A stretch of DNA of 42,475 nucleotides from a virus: IMG/VR virus record IMGVR_UViG_3300031576_000127, positions 1 through 42,475 of that record; one strand, written 5' to 3'. Numbering within the stretch: the stretch's first letter is position 1; every line of letters starts with the position of its first letter. Below the pieces are notes generated by a model. That model was not told the DNA's origin and did no database searches. It was given only the letters and a program-made list of their open reading frames with translations. Positions 23,788 through 30,738 of this stretch are shown piece after piece. The translations under genes were made by a program, and so were the position numbers.

Positions 23788-25731
23788 ATGACCGAGCGCG
23801 TCCTTTCACAGATCGTCGAGCTGGACATCGACAAATGCCAGAATACCTATGGCGTCACGCCATGCACGGCGGGGCGCAAGGATACCGGGACAGCGCAAGC
23901 GGGGAGCGCGCGGACGATTACGCTGCGGGCCGGCGCTTCCGGCGTCGACGACTTCTACGTGCCGATGACGGTGCGGATCACCGGCGGGGCAGGGAGCGGA
24001 CAGGAACGGCACATCGGAGATTACGTCGGCGCGACGAAGGTGGCGACGATCGCGACGTCGGATACGGACTTCTCGCCGGCGCCGGATGCGACCTCGACCT
24101 ACGACGTGATCGATCGGCCAAACGCCTGCTACAACGTCTTCGCCGGCCGTTCGCCATGCCAGGACAAGCCCAACTACGTCAAGGGCACGCAAACCCTCAA
24201 ATTCACCGGCACGGGTAGTCCGATTCCGATCGGTCAAACGGTCCGTGCATACGTGCGACAAATTTCACGAGCGCCGACGAAGCTCGAACCGGAAGAGGGG
24301 CTGTCGGTGCGCGCCTCGACGTCGTTGACGTTGATCGATGAGAAGGTGCCGGATCTCGACGGCGATCCTTACCTGCGTGAGCGTGCGGCAGCAGCAGGCG
24401 GCACTTACTGGTCACGCTTCTTCGCGCGCAACACAAACTACAGCGGCCGAGCTGCGCGGGTAAAACAAGCGTTTGTCGATCACGGAGTTTTCGGGTCGAC
24501 GATCACGGAACGCTATATCATCGACTCGATGGTTGGACCAAGCGGTACGGGAGATGTGACGGCGACGCTCAAAGACCCAACCAAGCTGCTCGATCGAACC
24601 AAGGCGCCGACGCCGACCTCTGGCAAACTCGCCATCGCGTTGGAGCTCACCGATCTACAACTAACCCTCGGATCAGGCGAGGGCGCGCAATATCTAGCAA
24701 CGGGTTGGGTGCGGATCGGCAGCGAAGTCATCCGGTACGATGGCAAAAGCGGGGATATACTCACCTGGTCCACGTCCGCATTCCGCGCAGTATTCGGCAC
24801 CGATGCTGCCACCGCGAAAGTAGGGGCAGGCGTGCAACAATGCCTCGTCTACTCCGATGTCGCATTCGCGGCCGTGGTCGAGGATCTCTACAACCGCGCG
24901 GGCATCCTGGACGCGGACATCGATCTCGCAGGATTGCAAAGCGAGGACAATATCTGGCTGGGGACGAATTACCGGGTGACAGCGGCGATCACCGATCCGG
25001 AGAGCATCGCGAGTCTGGTGAAGGAGCTGCTGAAACAAGCACAGGCGATGGCATGGTGGTCGCCGACCGAACAGAAGCATAAGTTCAAGGTCTACGCGCC
25101 GGCATCGCCGACGATAGTTGTGAGCGTGACGCTCGATGAGACCGCCTATCTCCGTGAAGCGAGCATCGATCTCGAGCGGCTGGAATCGGCGCGGATCACG
25201 CTCTGCGCCGTCAACTACGAGCTACTTGATGCTACGGCTAACTTGCGGGAACCGAAGAGTTACGGCCGCACGGATCTCACGATCGACGCAGACGCAGAAA
25301 GCGCGAACGAGTACAACGGGCGAATCCCCCAGTCGATTCAGTCGCGATGGTTCGGCGAGGCGAATGCGCTAGCGATGCGGGCACTTGCGCAGCGGATGGT
25401 GGCGCGCTATCGTGATGCGCCGGAAAACATCCGCAAATTCTCACTTGACCCCAAGGATGCGGCGATTGCCGAGGGGCAGATCATCGACGTCAAGACGGCG
25501 GGACTCGTCAACGCGGCTGGAGCAACCCGAACGGCGCGGGTACTTGTCACCTCGCGCGATGATCGGGGGACACACATCGACTACTCGGCGCGGGTGACCG
25601 GATTCGACCGGCGATACGCTTTCATCGCGCCGGCGGGAACGAGCAACTATCCGAACAATGGGGGCTACGCCTGCGTGAGCAGCGCGGCGGGGCTGATGAA
25701 CGACGGCACCCAAGGATATCTCATCATTTAG
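23788..25731 (+). CDS. Tail hub protein with four-Cys N-terminal region and inserted beta domain
   Basis: The 647-residue protein has two Cys pairs, C17-x8-C26 and C114-x9-C124, separated by a beta-rich insert (about residues 33-108). The insert reads SARTITLRAGASGVDDFYV and SGQERHIGDYVGATKVATI, a module I have seen in other tail and fibre proteins. The four cysteines recall the iron-sulphur site of lambda gpL, but that is inference. The later part (residues about 190-620) has the beta-strand pattern and long helices of a tail hub, with DPESIASLVKELLKQAQAM. It would form the centre of the tail tip. Confidence 0.75.
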   Translation: MTERVLSQIVELDIDKCQNTYGVTPCTAGRKDTGTAQAGSARTITLRAGASGVDDFYVPMTVRITGGAGSGQERHIGDYVGATKVATIATSDTDFSPAPDATSTYDVIDRPNACYNVFAGRSPCQDKPNYVKGTQTLKFTGTGSPIPIGQTVRAYVRQISRAPTKLEPEEGLSVRASTSLTLIDEKVPDLDGDPYLRERAAAAGGTYWSRFFARNTNYSGRAARVKQAFVDHGVFGSTITERYIIDSMVGPSGTGDVTATLKDPTKLLDRTKAPTPTSGKLAIALELTDLQLTLGSGEGAQYLATGWVRIGSEVIRYDGKSGDILTWSTSAFRAVFGTDAATAKVGAGVQQCLVYSDVAFAAVVEDLYNRAGILDADIDLAGLQSEDNIWLGTNYRVTAAITDPESIASLVKELLKQAQAMAWWSPTEQKHKFKVYAPASPTIVVSVTLDETAYLREASIDLERLESARITLCAVNYELLDATANLREPKSYGRTDLTIDADAESANEYNGRIPQSIQSRWFGEANALAMRALAQRMVARYRDAPENIRKFSLDPKDAAIAEGQIIDVKTAGLVNAAGATRTARVLVTSRDDRGTHIDYSARVTGFDRRYAFIAPAGTSNYPNNGGYACVSSAAGLMNDGTQGYLII

Positions 25732-25744
25732 TATCCTCCCCGCC

Positions 25745-25957
25745 ATGAACGACAAGATCCAGATTCCCGAGACGGCCTTCGTGCCATGTCCCAAGGCGAG
25801 CTTCAAGCATGTGCGCGTTGCGAATCATTGCCCGGGATGCGAGTACTTCCGCGGGTTCGTCATGGTTGATGGCAGTCCGCGCGCGAGCTTCATTCAGGCA
25901 CAACGCGTAGGATGCGCACATGCGGTCACGCGCACGATGATCCAGATCGAGACCTGA
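25745..25957 (+). CDS. Small Cys-rich tail-region protein, 70 aa
   Basis: The product contains C15, C29, C32 (CPGCEYF) and C58 followed by an His (GCAH), a spacing that could hold one zinc or an Fe-S cluster. Two His lie between the first two Cys. No name can be given. It follows the tail hub gene, which itself has four Cys, so a partnership is a possible but untested idea. The ORF ends just before the next gene at 25959. Confidence 0.6.
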   Translation: MNDKIQIPETAFVPCPKASFKHVRVANHCPGCEYFRGFVMVDGSPRASFIQAQRVGCAHAVTRTMIQIET

Positions 25958-25958
25958 A

Positions 25959-26189
25959 ATGCCGGCACCGTCCAAACCCTTCACTGCGATCGCCGACGGC
26001 GATATCGATCCGGAGAGCCCGTTGACCGTAACCCTGATGACCGCCTACCGCGATCGCGATCAGCATCTCAAGGAATGGCTCGGCGGCAGCTTCGCCGCGG
26101 CAGTCGACCACGACCACGACGGGACGAACAGCAAGCTGCTGTCGGGCAACGTCGCCGGCGCGCTCTACATGTTCTATACCTTTGGCTAG
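25959..26189 (+). CDS. Tail tip/fibre adaptor protein, 76 aa
   Basis: The sequence FTAIADGDIDPESPLTVTLMTAY, then DRDQHLKEWLGG and DHDHDGTNSKLL, is a pattern that recurs at the N-terminus of siphovirus tail fibres, where it serves as an attachment domain. Here it ends at residue 76 as a stand-alone protein. The His/Asp-rich loop DHDHDG may bind metal. It precedes two further tip-type genes and the Gly-rich adhesin, so a role in fixing a fibre to the tail tip is likely. Confidence 0.65.
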   Translation: MPAPSKPFTAIADGDIDPESPLTVTLMTAYRDRDQHLKEWLGGSFAAAVDHDHDGTNSKLLSGNVAGALYMFYTFG

Positions 26190-26198
26190 GAGGATTTC

Positions 26199-26630
26199 GT
26201 GTCTACATCACCTAACTATGGCTCGGTGCCGCCGGGTACTTTCACTCCTGGCGCGCTCACTGCGGCGAATACCGCGCTAGATGGGACCGGGACGACGCTT
26301 CTCATTGCGACCGCGCCACTCGTGGCATCGCCAGCCGGTTCTTTCATCGAACGCATCCGTTGCATGCACAAGGGTACGAACGTCGCGACCGTCGCGCGCG
26401 TCTTCTGGAACAACGGCTCGACGCCGACCGTCGCCGGCAACAACAGCCTGATCGCCGAGAAGACGATACCCCTGAACACGCTCTCGCAGGTAGCTGAATC
26501 GGTGCCGCAAGATATCACCATCAATCAGGTGCTCAAGGGGCACGCGAGCACGCCGGAGCGGATCTACGTATCAATCGGCACTGCGGTTGCCGCCGGAATC
26601 CAGTTCACGGCAATGGGCGGTGATCTGTGA
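26199..26630 (+). CDS. Tail tip structural protein, 143 aa, GTG start
   Basis: The product is beta-rich with a Gly/Thr/Ala-rich start (SVPPGTFTPGALTAANTALDGTGTT) and strands SFIERIRCMHKGTNVATVARVFW and RIYVSIGTAVAAGIQFTAMGG. This is the composition of small tail-fibre or baseplate accessory proteins. A GAGGA ribosome binding site lies at 26190 just upstream of the GTG. The stop TGA overlaps the GTG of the Gly-rich gene. Function is inferred from position only. Confidence 0.6.
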   Translation: MSTSPNYGSVPPGTFTPGALTAANTALDGTGTTLLIATAPLVASPAGSFIERIRCMHKGTNVATVARVFWNNGSTPTVAGNNSLIAEKTIPLNTLSQVAESVPQDITINQVLKGHASTPERIYVSIGTAVAAGIQFTAMGGDL

Positions 26631-27178
26631 GAGCACGTACTTTCCATCCGGGTTTCCTCCTGGGCTTTCCGCCGCTCGGGCAGAATCAAACGCACGGGAT
26701 GCGGATTATTCTCGCGTCGGAACTTTTCAAAGTTCTGCCAGGAGTTCAGGAACTCGGATATTGGCTTCTGGGCGGCGGCGGCGGAGGTGGGGGTGGTGAT
26801 AATGTCAATAGCGGCACCGGGGCTGGAGGCGCAGGCGGCACCATCGTAACTGGGGTTGCTGTAGTACGTCCAGGCGATGCGGTGACAGTCACCGTCGGTG
26901 GTGGCGGCAGCGGCGGGTTGGTGGAGCTCGTGGGGGGCACCGGAGGCACAACGTCATTGGGCGCCTTTGATTCTGCCGCTGGCGGGACCGGTGGTAGAGG
27001 CTCACCGGCAAACGTCGGGGGTAATGCCGCTGGCACGGGGGGAGGGAATGGTGGCGGGATAGGTGGCTCGGGTGGTGCGGGCGGTGGGGGTTCCGGTCGT
27101 GGTTCCGGCGGCGGCGGCGGCGGCGTCAGCTCTAGCGGTGGCAGTGGTGTCGTTGGACTTGCGATTCTTTGGTGGTAG
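26627..27178 (+). CDS. Glycine-rich tail-tip adhesin
   Basis: After a hydrophobic, Pro-containing N-terminal segment (about residues 1-45) the protein becomes glycine-rich. It has runs of Gly near residues 49-57 and 140-172, with repeated GG-x-GG, GTGG and GGAGG motifs, ending in the hydrophobic strand VVGLAILWW. This resembles glycine-rich domains of phage adhesins such as T-even gp38, in which glycine-rich motifs pack as polyglycine II helices with loops that contact the receptor. Receptor contact is inferred. The gene starts at a GTG overlapping the previous stop. Confidence 0.7.
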   Translation: MRARTFHPGFLLGFPPLGQNQTHGMRIILASELFKVLPGVQELGYWLLGGGGGGGGGDNVNSGTGAGGAGGTIVTGVAVVRPGDAVTVTVGGGGSGGLVELVGGTGGTTSLGAFDSAAGGTGGRGSPANVGGNAAGTGGGNGGGIGGSGGAGGGGSGRGSGGGGGGVSSSGGSGVVGLAILWW

Positions 27179-27187
27179 GAGGCAACG

Positions 27188-27493
27188 ATGGTTGCAGAAC
27201 CCGGAAGACGGTACGCGCAGGTGATCGGCGGGCGCGTGCATTGGACGTTCACGATTGTCGAGCTGCCGGAATGGAACGAGAACGCGTTCCTGACGGTGGA
27301 TATCACCGATCAGCCGAACGTGGTCGAGGGTTTCATACATCGCGGGGGAATGAGTTTCCAGCCGCCTCCCCCGCCGCCCGGGCCGCGAGCCGAGACCATC
27401 GCGCTACGCAACCATCTCGATGCACTGCAACTCAACCCGACCGCCGACCCGGACTTGAAAGCGTTGGCGGCGAAGCTGCGGCCAGTCTTTTGA
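27188..27493 (+). CDS. Tail-fibre accessory protein, 101 aa
   Basis: The N-terminal half reads GGRVHWTFTIVELPEWNENAF followed by TVDITDQPNVVEGFIHRG, a pattern found in small proteins next to tail-fibre genes and similar to fibre assembly proteins. A run of six Pro (about residues 59-64) separates it from a helical end (NHLDALQLNPTADPDLKALAAKL). It probably supports the preceding adhesin. An AGGAGG ribosome binding site at 27177-27182 precedes the ATG. It is followed by 34 bases without a gene. Confidence 0.6.
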   Translation: MVAEPGRRYAQVIGGRVHWTFTIVELPEWNENAFLTVDITDQPNVVEGFIHRGGMSFQPPPPPPGPRAETIALRNHLDALQLNPTADPDLKALAAKLRPVF

Positions 27494-27527
27494 CCATGTG
27501 CTGATCTAATCTCGCTCAGATCGAACC

Positions 27528-27881
27528 ATGAATTTCTTCGTCGCGGTCGTGCTTTCCTGGTCCGTGATCGACGGCGATACGATTGCGGTCTCCGCGCGCG
27601 CCTGGCCGAACATCATCGTCGAAGAACGCATCCGTCTGGATGCCGTGGATACGGCAGAGCTGCACGCGAAATCTGCGTGCGAGCGCGCGCTGGCATTGAA
27701 AGCCAAGGAGTTCACGACAACGAAGCTCAGGGCCGCCAAGACGATCAAAGTGTTCACGACTAAGCGCGACAGTTTCGGGCGGATAATCGGCAATCTCGTC
27801 CTGGACGATGAGGATCTGGGCGCTGCGCTCTTGGCCGCGAAGCTCGCGAGGGTTTACGGCACACAAAGCGCTTGGTGCTAG
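27528..27881 (+). CDS. SNase-like thermonuclease
   Basis: The 117-residue protein has the staphylococcal nuclease fold signature: VIDGDTIAV at residues 13-21, IRLDAVDTAEL near 35-45 and DSFGRIIGNLVL near 81-92. R36, D41, E44 and R85 align with the known catalytic and calcium residues R35, D40, E43 and R87. The enzyme would cleave DNA or RNA with calcium. The N-terminus is hydrophobic (MNFFVAVVLSW) but too short for a clear signal peptide. It is placed between the tail tip genes and the lysis region rather than with replication genes. Confidence 0.8.
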   Translation: MNFFVAVVLSWSVIDGDTIAVSARAWPNIIVEERIRLDAVDTAELHAKSACERALALKAKEFTTTKLRAAKTIKVFTTKRDSFGRIIGNLVLDDEDLGAALLAAKLARVYGTQSAWC

Positions 27882-27892
27882 GGTTATCCATC

Positions 27893-28141
27893 ATGAACGA
27901 TAAGATCATGGCACTGCACAACGGCTGGCGCGGCTGGGCGCTGACGGTCGTGCTCGCGCTCCTCATCGCCATCTCCGGGTGGACGTGGCACGCGTTGGCG
28001 ACGCGAGTCGATGTGATCCAGACGACACAGGCGCATCGCGGCGAGCGCATCACGAAACTTGAAGCGGAGATTTCACTGGTCAAGATGCAGCTCGAGCGCA
28101 TCGAAAGCAAGCTCGACCGCGTCCTGGAGCAGAAGAGATGA
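27893..28141 (+). CDS. Membrane-anchored coiled-coil protein, 82 aa
   Basis: Residues about 14-38 form one membrane span (RGWALTVVLALLIAISGWTW), followed by a short basic linker and a helical region with heptads (ITKLEAEISLVKMQLERIESKL). This is the layout of XhlA-type lysis-associated and similar small phage membrane proteins. It could be a holin accessory, an inner-membrane spanin or simply a lysis-region membrane protein. It overlaps the next gene by four bases. The ATG at 27893 is preferred over 27872 since it lies outside the SNase gene. Confidence 0.6.
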   Translation: MNDKIMALHNGWRGWALTVVLALLIAISGWTWHALATRVDVIQTTQAHRGERITKLEAEISLVKMQLERIESKLDRVLEQKR

Positions 28142-28434
28142 GCGCGAAGCGAGCGAGCATTCTGATGTGGAGTCTCCTCGGCGGCGTGGTCCTAAGCCTC
28201 ACCGGAGGTGGCTGGTACGTGCGCGATTTCGTTGCCACGGAACTCGCCTCCAAGGACGAGGTGATCATCGTAGCGCAGAAGGCCGACTTCGCGATCGATC
28301 GGCAGATGGAGGCGGTGATCGCGCAGATCGCGCATCTCGACGGCAAGGCGAAGAAGACGCCCGAGGAGATCGAGCAGCTGAAATACCTGCGCCAGCAGCT
28401 CGAGCTGATGCGCAAGATTCGGAGAGGCAAATGA
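28138..28434 (+). CDS. Second membrane-anchored coiled-coil protein, 98 aa
   Basis: Like its neighbour, the product has a single span near residues 8-27 (ILMWSLLGGVVLSLTGGGWY) followed by a long helical part with acidic and basic heptads, including EEIEQLKYLRQQLELMRKI. A type II orientation, with the coiled coil outside, would fit an inner-membrane spanin or holin partner. The two tandem genes may form one complex. Coupling by ATGA at both ends is seen. Confidence 0.58.
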   Translation: MSAKRASILMWSLLGGVVLSLTGGGWYVRDFVATELASKDEVIIVAQKADFAIDRQMEAVIAQIAHLDGKAKKTPEEIEQLKYLRQQLELMRKIRRGK

Positions 28435-28670
28435 ACGTCGGCGTCGTTTGGTATATTCTGCTGATCACCATCTCAGGCCAACCGAACAGCACTTACGATT
28501 GGCGCGTCGAGGGCGGATGGGATTCGTGTCTCCTCATGGAGCGCATGGTGCGGAGCTACGCGAGCATGAAGCTCGAAACCGAGTGTCTGAGCGCGAAGGA
28601 TTGGGAAGCTCGCGGTCGCCCTGGTTCGAAGAAGCGTTTAGCGCCAGGCCGATCCGGAGATCAACGATGA
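28431..28670 (+). CDS. Small protein with hydrophobic N-terminus, 79 aa
   Basis: The frame begins MNVGVVWYILLITISGQPNS, a signal-like hydrophobic start of about 15 residues. A W-containing domain with two Cys (WDSCLLM and ETECLS) follows, and the tail is basic (RPGSKKRLAPGRSG). Export to the periplasm with one disulphide is a reasonable inference. It is joined to both neighbours by ATGA overlaps, placing it inside the lysis-region operon. No family recognised. Confidence 0.55.
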   Translation: MNVGVVWYILLITISGQPNSTYDWRVEGGWDSCLLMERMVRSYASMKLETECLSAKDWEARGRPGSKKRLAPGRSGDQR

Positions 28671-29080
28671 GCGACAATTTCGACGGTTTACGCAAGCTCT
28701 GGCGCGGCAATCTGGAAAATGACGACGTGCCTACCGATGCGGAAATTGGACGCATCCCGCGCGTCATCCGCGCCGTCGGCTGGACGCTACTCACCATCGC
28801 CGGCGCAATGGTGATCCTTCTGCTCCTTGTCCTTGTCAACTTTGCGCTAGCGGCGCCGGTCGCCGTGGCGAAGGATGCGACGCGACAGATCACGCTGCAC
28901 GATGATCCATGTTTGCTCGAGGCGATCGAGAACCTTCCGCTACGGGCGACATGGGAAGAGAGAACCAGAACGTTTGAAGGATGCTGGGAGCGCATCGATG
29001 GGTTGATCGTCACCTACTGGTCGGATCGGACGGTCGTGCTGTTCGAGCTGCGTCATTTCCGGCCGCTGGGATCGATTTGA
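28667..29080 (+). CDS. Single-span membrane protein upstream of the endolysin, 137 aa
   Basis: A charged N-terminal 37 residues are followed by one membrane span (about 38-62: WTLLTIAGAMVILLLLVLVNFAL). The remainder lies probably outside, with two Cys (C82 and C106) that could pair. The arrangement may be a holin-like or regulatory membrane protein; a true holin is not proven. The gene ends directly before the endolysin ATG at 29081, which makes a lysis function the leading idea. Confidence 0.58.
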   Translation: MSDNFDGLRKLWRGNLENDDVPTDAEIGRIPRVIRAVGWTLLTIAGAMVILLLLVLVNFALAAPVAVAKDATRQITLHDDPCLLEAIENLPLRATWEERTRTFEGCWERIDGLIVTYWSDRTVVLFELRHFRPLGSI

Positions 29081-29578
29081 ATGGACGACATCCGGCTCTC
29101 CGAGCACTTCTGGCTCTCCGAGCTGATCGTCAGCGACTGGGCGATACGCAACGGCGTGGACAACACGCCAGACGAGGCGGGGATCGAGAATCTGCGCCGT
29201 CTGTGTCGCCTGCTCCTCGAACCGGTTCGCAGCGCTTGCGGGAGCCATGTGCTCTACGTGTCGAGCGGGTATCGGTGCCCAAGAGTGAACACCGAAGTCG
29301 GCGGATCGCAGCACAGCGAGCACATGGATGCCCGCGCGGCCGATTTCCGGGTGCGCGGCTACGGCACGCCGCTCGAGGTCTGCCGGCGCATCCTCGCGGC
29401 CGGTATCCAGTTCAATCAGCTCATTTGGGAGTACGATGCATGGACGCATGCCAGCGTTGCACTAGTTGGGGCGACGCCGAAGTTGGAAGTGCTGACGATA
29501 CGCCGCGGCACAGGTTACATGCGCGGCCTCGTCGTTCCTGCGCCGGGCGGGATTCCCGGCACAACCGGAGGATCTTGA
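29081..29578 (+). CDS. Endolysin, peptidase M15A type
   Basis: The 165-residue protein has the M15A plan. FWLSELIVSDWA is at the start, then VSSGYRCPRVNTEVGGS near residues 60-76, and zinc ligands H81 and D88 in SEHMDARAADF. The final ligand is H123 in WTHASV. Enzymes of this group cut the D-Ala/meso-diaminopimelate-type cross-link of peptidoglycan. No signal peptide is present, so a holin or membrane carrier is needed. The family glycine after the first His is replaced by Ala, a mild change. The holin-like gene follows directly. Confidence 0.85.
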   Translation: MDDIRLSEHFWLSELIVSDWAIRNGVDNTPDEAGIENLRRLCRLLLEPVRSACGSHVLYVSSGYRCPRVNTEVGGSQHSEHMDARAADFRVRGYGTPLEVCRRILAAGIQFNQLIWEYDAWTHASVALVGATPKLEVLTIRRGTGYMRGLVVPAPGGIPGTTGGS

Positions 29579-29579
29579 A

Positions 29580-29978
29580 ATGATCCTGAAATCACTATTC
29601 TACGTTCTCATGGCACTCGGTGTGCTCTTTCTCGCAGGCGCATTTGCGCAAGGACCAGCGCCGATCGATCAAGGCACGCTCGGTGCCTGGATCAAGGGGC
29701 ATGCCGCGGTCACATTCACGGTCGCGGCACTCGCCGGCGTGCTGCTGCACTACGGCAAGAAACGCCTCCGGGGTGAGGTGTTGGGTAATCCGATCGACTA
29801 CTTCCTCGGCGACTATCCCGGCAGCTCGACTGGCATGGTCGGCGCCTTGGCGGTGGCGATCTGGGCGGTCTGGGCGACCGATACACTCTTGGGAGCAACG
29901 GCGAGCCTCATCCTCGCATCCGGGTTCGCCGCCGGCTGGACGCTGGACAGCGGCATCAACAAGGGGAGAGCAGCATGA
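29580..29978 (+). CDS. Putative holin, multi-span membrane protein, 132 aa
   Basis: Three to four hydrophobic segments are visible: residues about 5-22, 42-59 and a long stretch about 85-124 that may contain two spans. A basic cytoplasmic-type loop (GKKRLRGEV) lies between. The size, topology and position next to the M15 endolysin suggest a holin, which would open the inner membrane for the endolysin. The first segment ends in AGAFAQG and could be a cleaved signal. The stop overlaps the lipoprotein ATG by four bases. Confidence 0.62.
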   Translation: MILKSLFYVLMALGVLFLAGAFAQGPAPIDQGTLGAWIKGHAAVTFTVAALAGVLLHYGKKRLRGEVLGNPIDYFLGDYPGSSTGMVGALAVAIWAVWATDTLLGATASLILASGFAAGWTLDSGINKGRAA

Positions 29979-30331
29979 GGCTCAGACGGTGGTATGCGGC
30001 AGCGTTCGCGCTGCAGCTCCTCGTCGGCTGCGCCGGCTGGGCTGCGCTCATCCCGAGCGTCCAGACCCCGACCGACAAGGTTGCTGCGGCGCAACTGACG
30101 CTGAAGACGGCCTATGCCACGGCGGCTGACTACAAGGCGCGCGGGCAGCTCTCGGTCGCCTCCGAACAGGCGATCCTGCGGCTCGGTGACGAGCTCCAGG
30201 TGGCGATCGACGCCACCCGCGGGGTGATCGCCAAAGGCGGCTCTCCCGAGGCCGTGGACGCCGCGCTGAGGCTCCTGGAAGCCCGTTTACTGGCCCTGGA
30301 GCGCGAACGTACAACCAGAGGAGTGAAGTAA
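29975..30331 (+). CDS. Lipoprotein, possible outer-membrane spanin-like, 118 aa
   Basis: The N-terminus MRLRRWYAAAFALQLLVGC has a basic start, a hydrophobic core and a lipobox LVGC with Cys19. The mature part is a long helical chain with heptads and no further Cys. A lipid-anchored helical protein just after endolysin and holin fits an outer-membrane spanin or a small envelope lipoprotein; the mature length, about 100 residues, is larger than the classic lambda Rz1. The evidence is the lipobox and position. Confidence 0.62.
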   Translation: MRLRRWYAAAFALQLLVGCAGWAALIPSVQTPTDKVAAAQLTLKTAYATAADYKARGQLSVASEQAILRLGDELQVAIDATRGVIAKGGSPEAVDAALRLLEARLLALERERTTRGVK

Positions 30332-30532
30332 ATGGACGCACTCAGCCTCACCCTAGGCCTATTGCAGGTGATTCGCGAGACCACGTCGGCTCTAACTGAC
30401 CTCCAGCGTGCGCAAGCGAAGGCTGCCGCCGAAGGCCGGCAACTCAGCGAAGCCGAACTCGATAAGTTCCGCGTCGATACTGTCCTCGAGCGCGCACGGC
30501 TCACCCAGACGAAGCGGCCGGGCGAAGCCTAG
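30332..30532 (+). CDS. Last rightward gene, small helical protein, 66 aa
   Basis: The product MDALSLTLGLLQVIRETTSALTDL is helical, ending in a charged helix (SEAELDKFRVDTVLERARL) and a basic tail. It starts directly after the lipoprotein stop and ends at the TAG in CTAG (30529-30532), the same four bases that contain the stop of the leftward unit. No family recognised. It is likely to belong with the lysis genes. Confidence 0.6.
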   Translation: MDALSLTLGLLQVIRETTSALTDLQRAQAKAAAEGRQLSEAELDKFRVDTVLERARLTQTKRPGEA

Positions 30533-30738
30533 GAAGCGTACTTGCGTGGCCGCCCGCGCGGCGGCTTGTTGTCCTTCTTTTCGTCGCTGTAGAAGTTGGC
30601 CGTCACCAACGGGCTGGCCGTGAAGCAGCCATGCGCCAATTCCATTCTGGTGTGCGGCAGGGTCAGGAGCAGGAACGCCCAGGCAGCAGCTGAGGGCGCG
30701 CGGCGCTCGCTGTGTAGCGTGAGTTCATCCTCGATCAT
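30529..30738 (-). CDS. Last leftward gene, 69 aa, basic C-terminus
   Basis: The product has an amphipathic helical middle (SAAAWAFLLLTLPHTRMELAHG) and ends in a DKKDNKPPRGRPRKY-type basic tail that contains an AT-hook-like PRGRPRK motif. The AT-hook would bind DNA in the minor groove. Its ATG overlaps the methyltransferase stop by four bases, so it is translated together with it. A DNA-binding partner of the methyltransferase is a possible reading but untested. Confidence 0.58.
   Translation of the reverse strand: MIEDELTLHSERRAPSAAAWAFLLLTLPHTRMELAHGCFTASPLVTANFYSDEKKDNKPPRGRPRKYAS

Noticed and set aside
28059-28670. Long version of the 79-residue gene starting at 28059
   Set aside because: The extension is the shifted reading of two coupled genes; the ATG at 28431 overlaps the previous stop as elsewhere in this operon.
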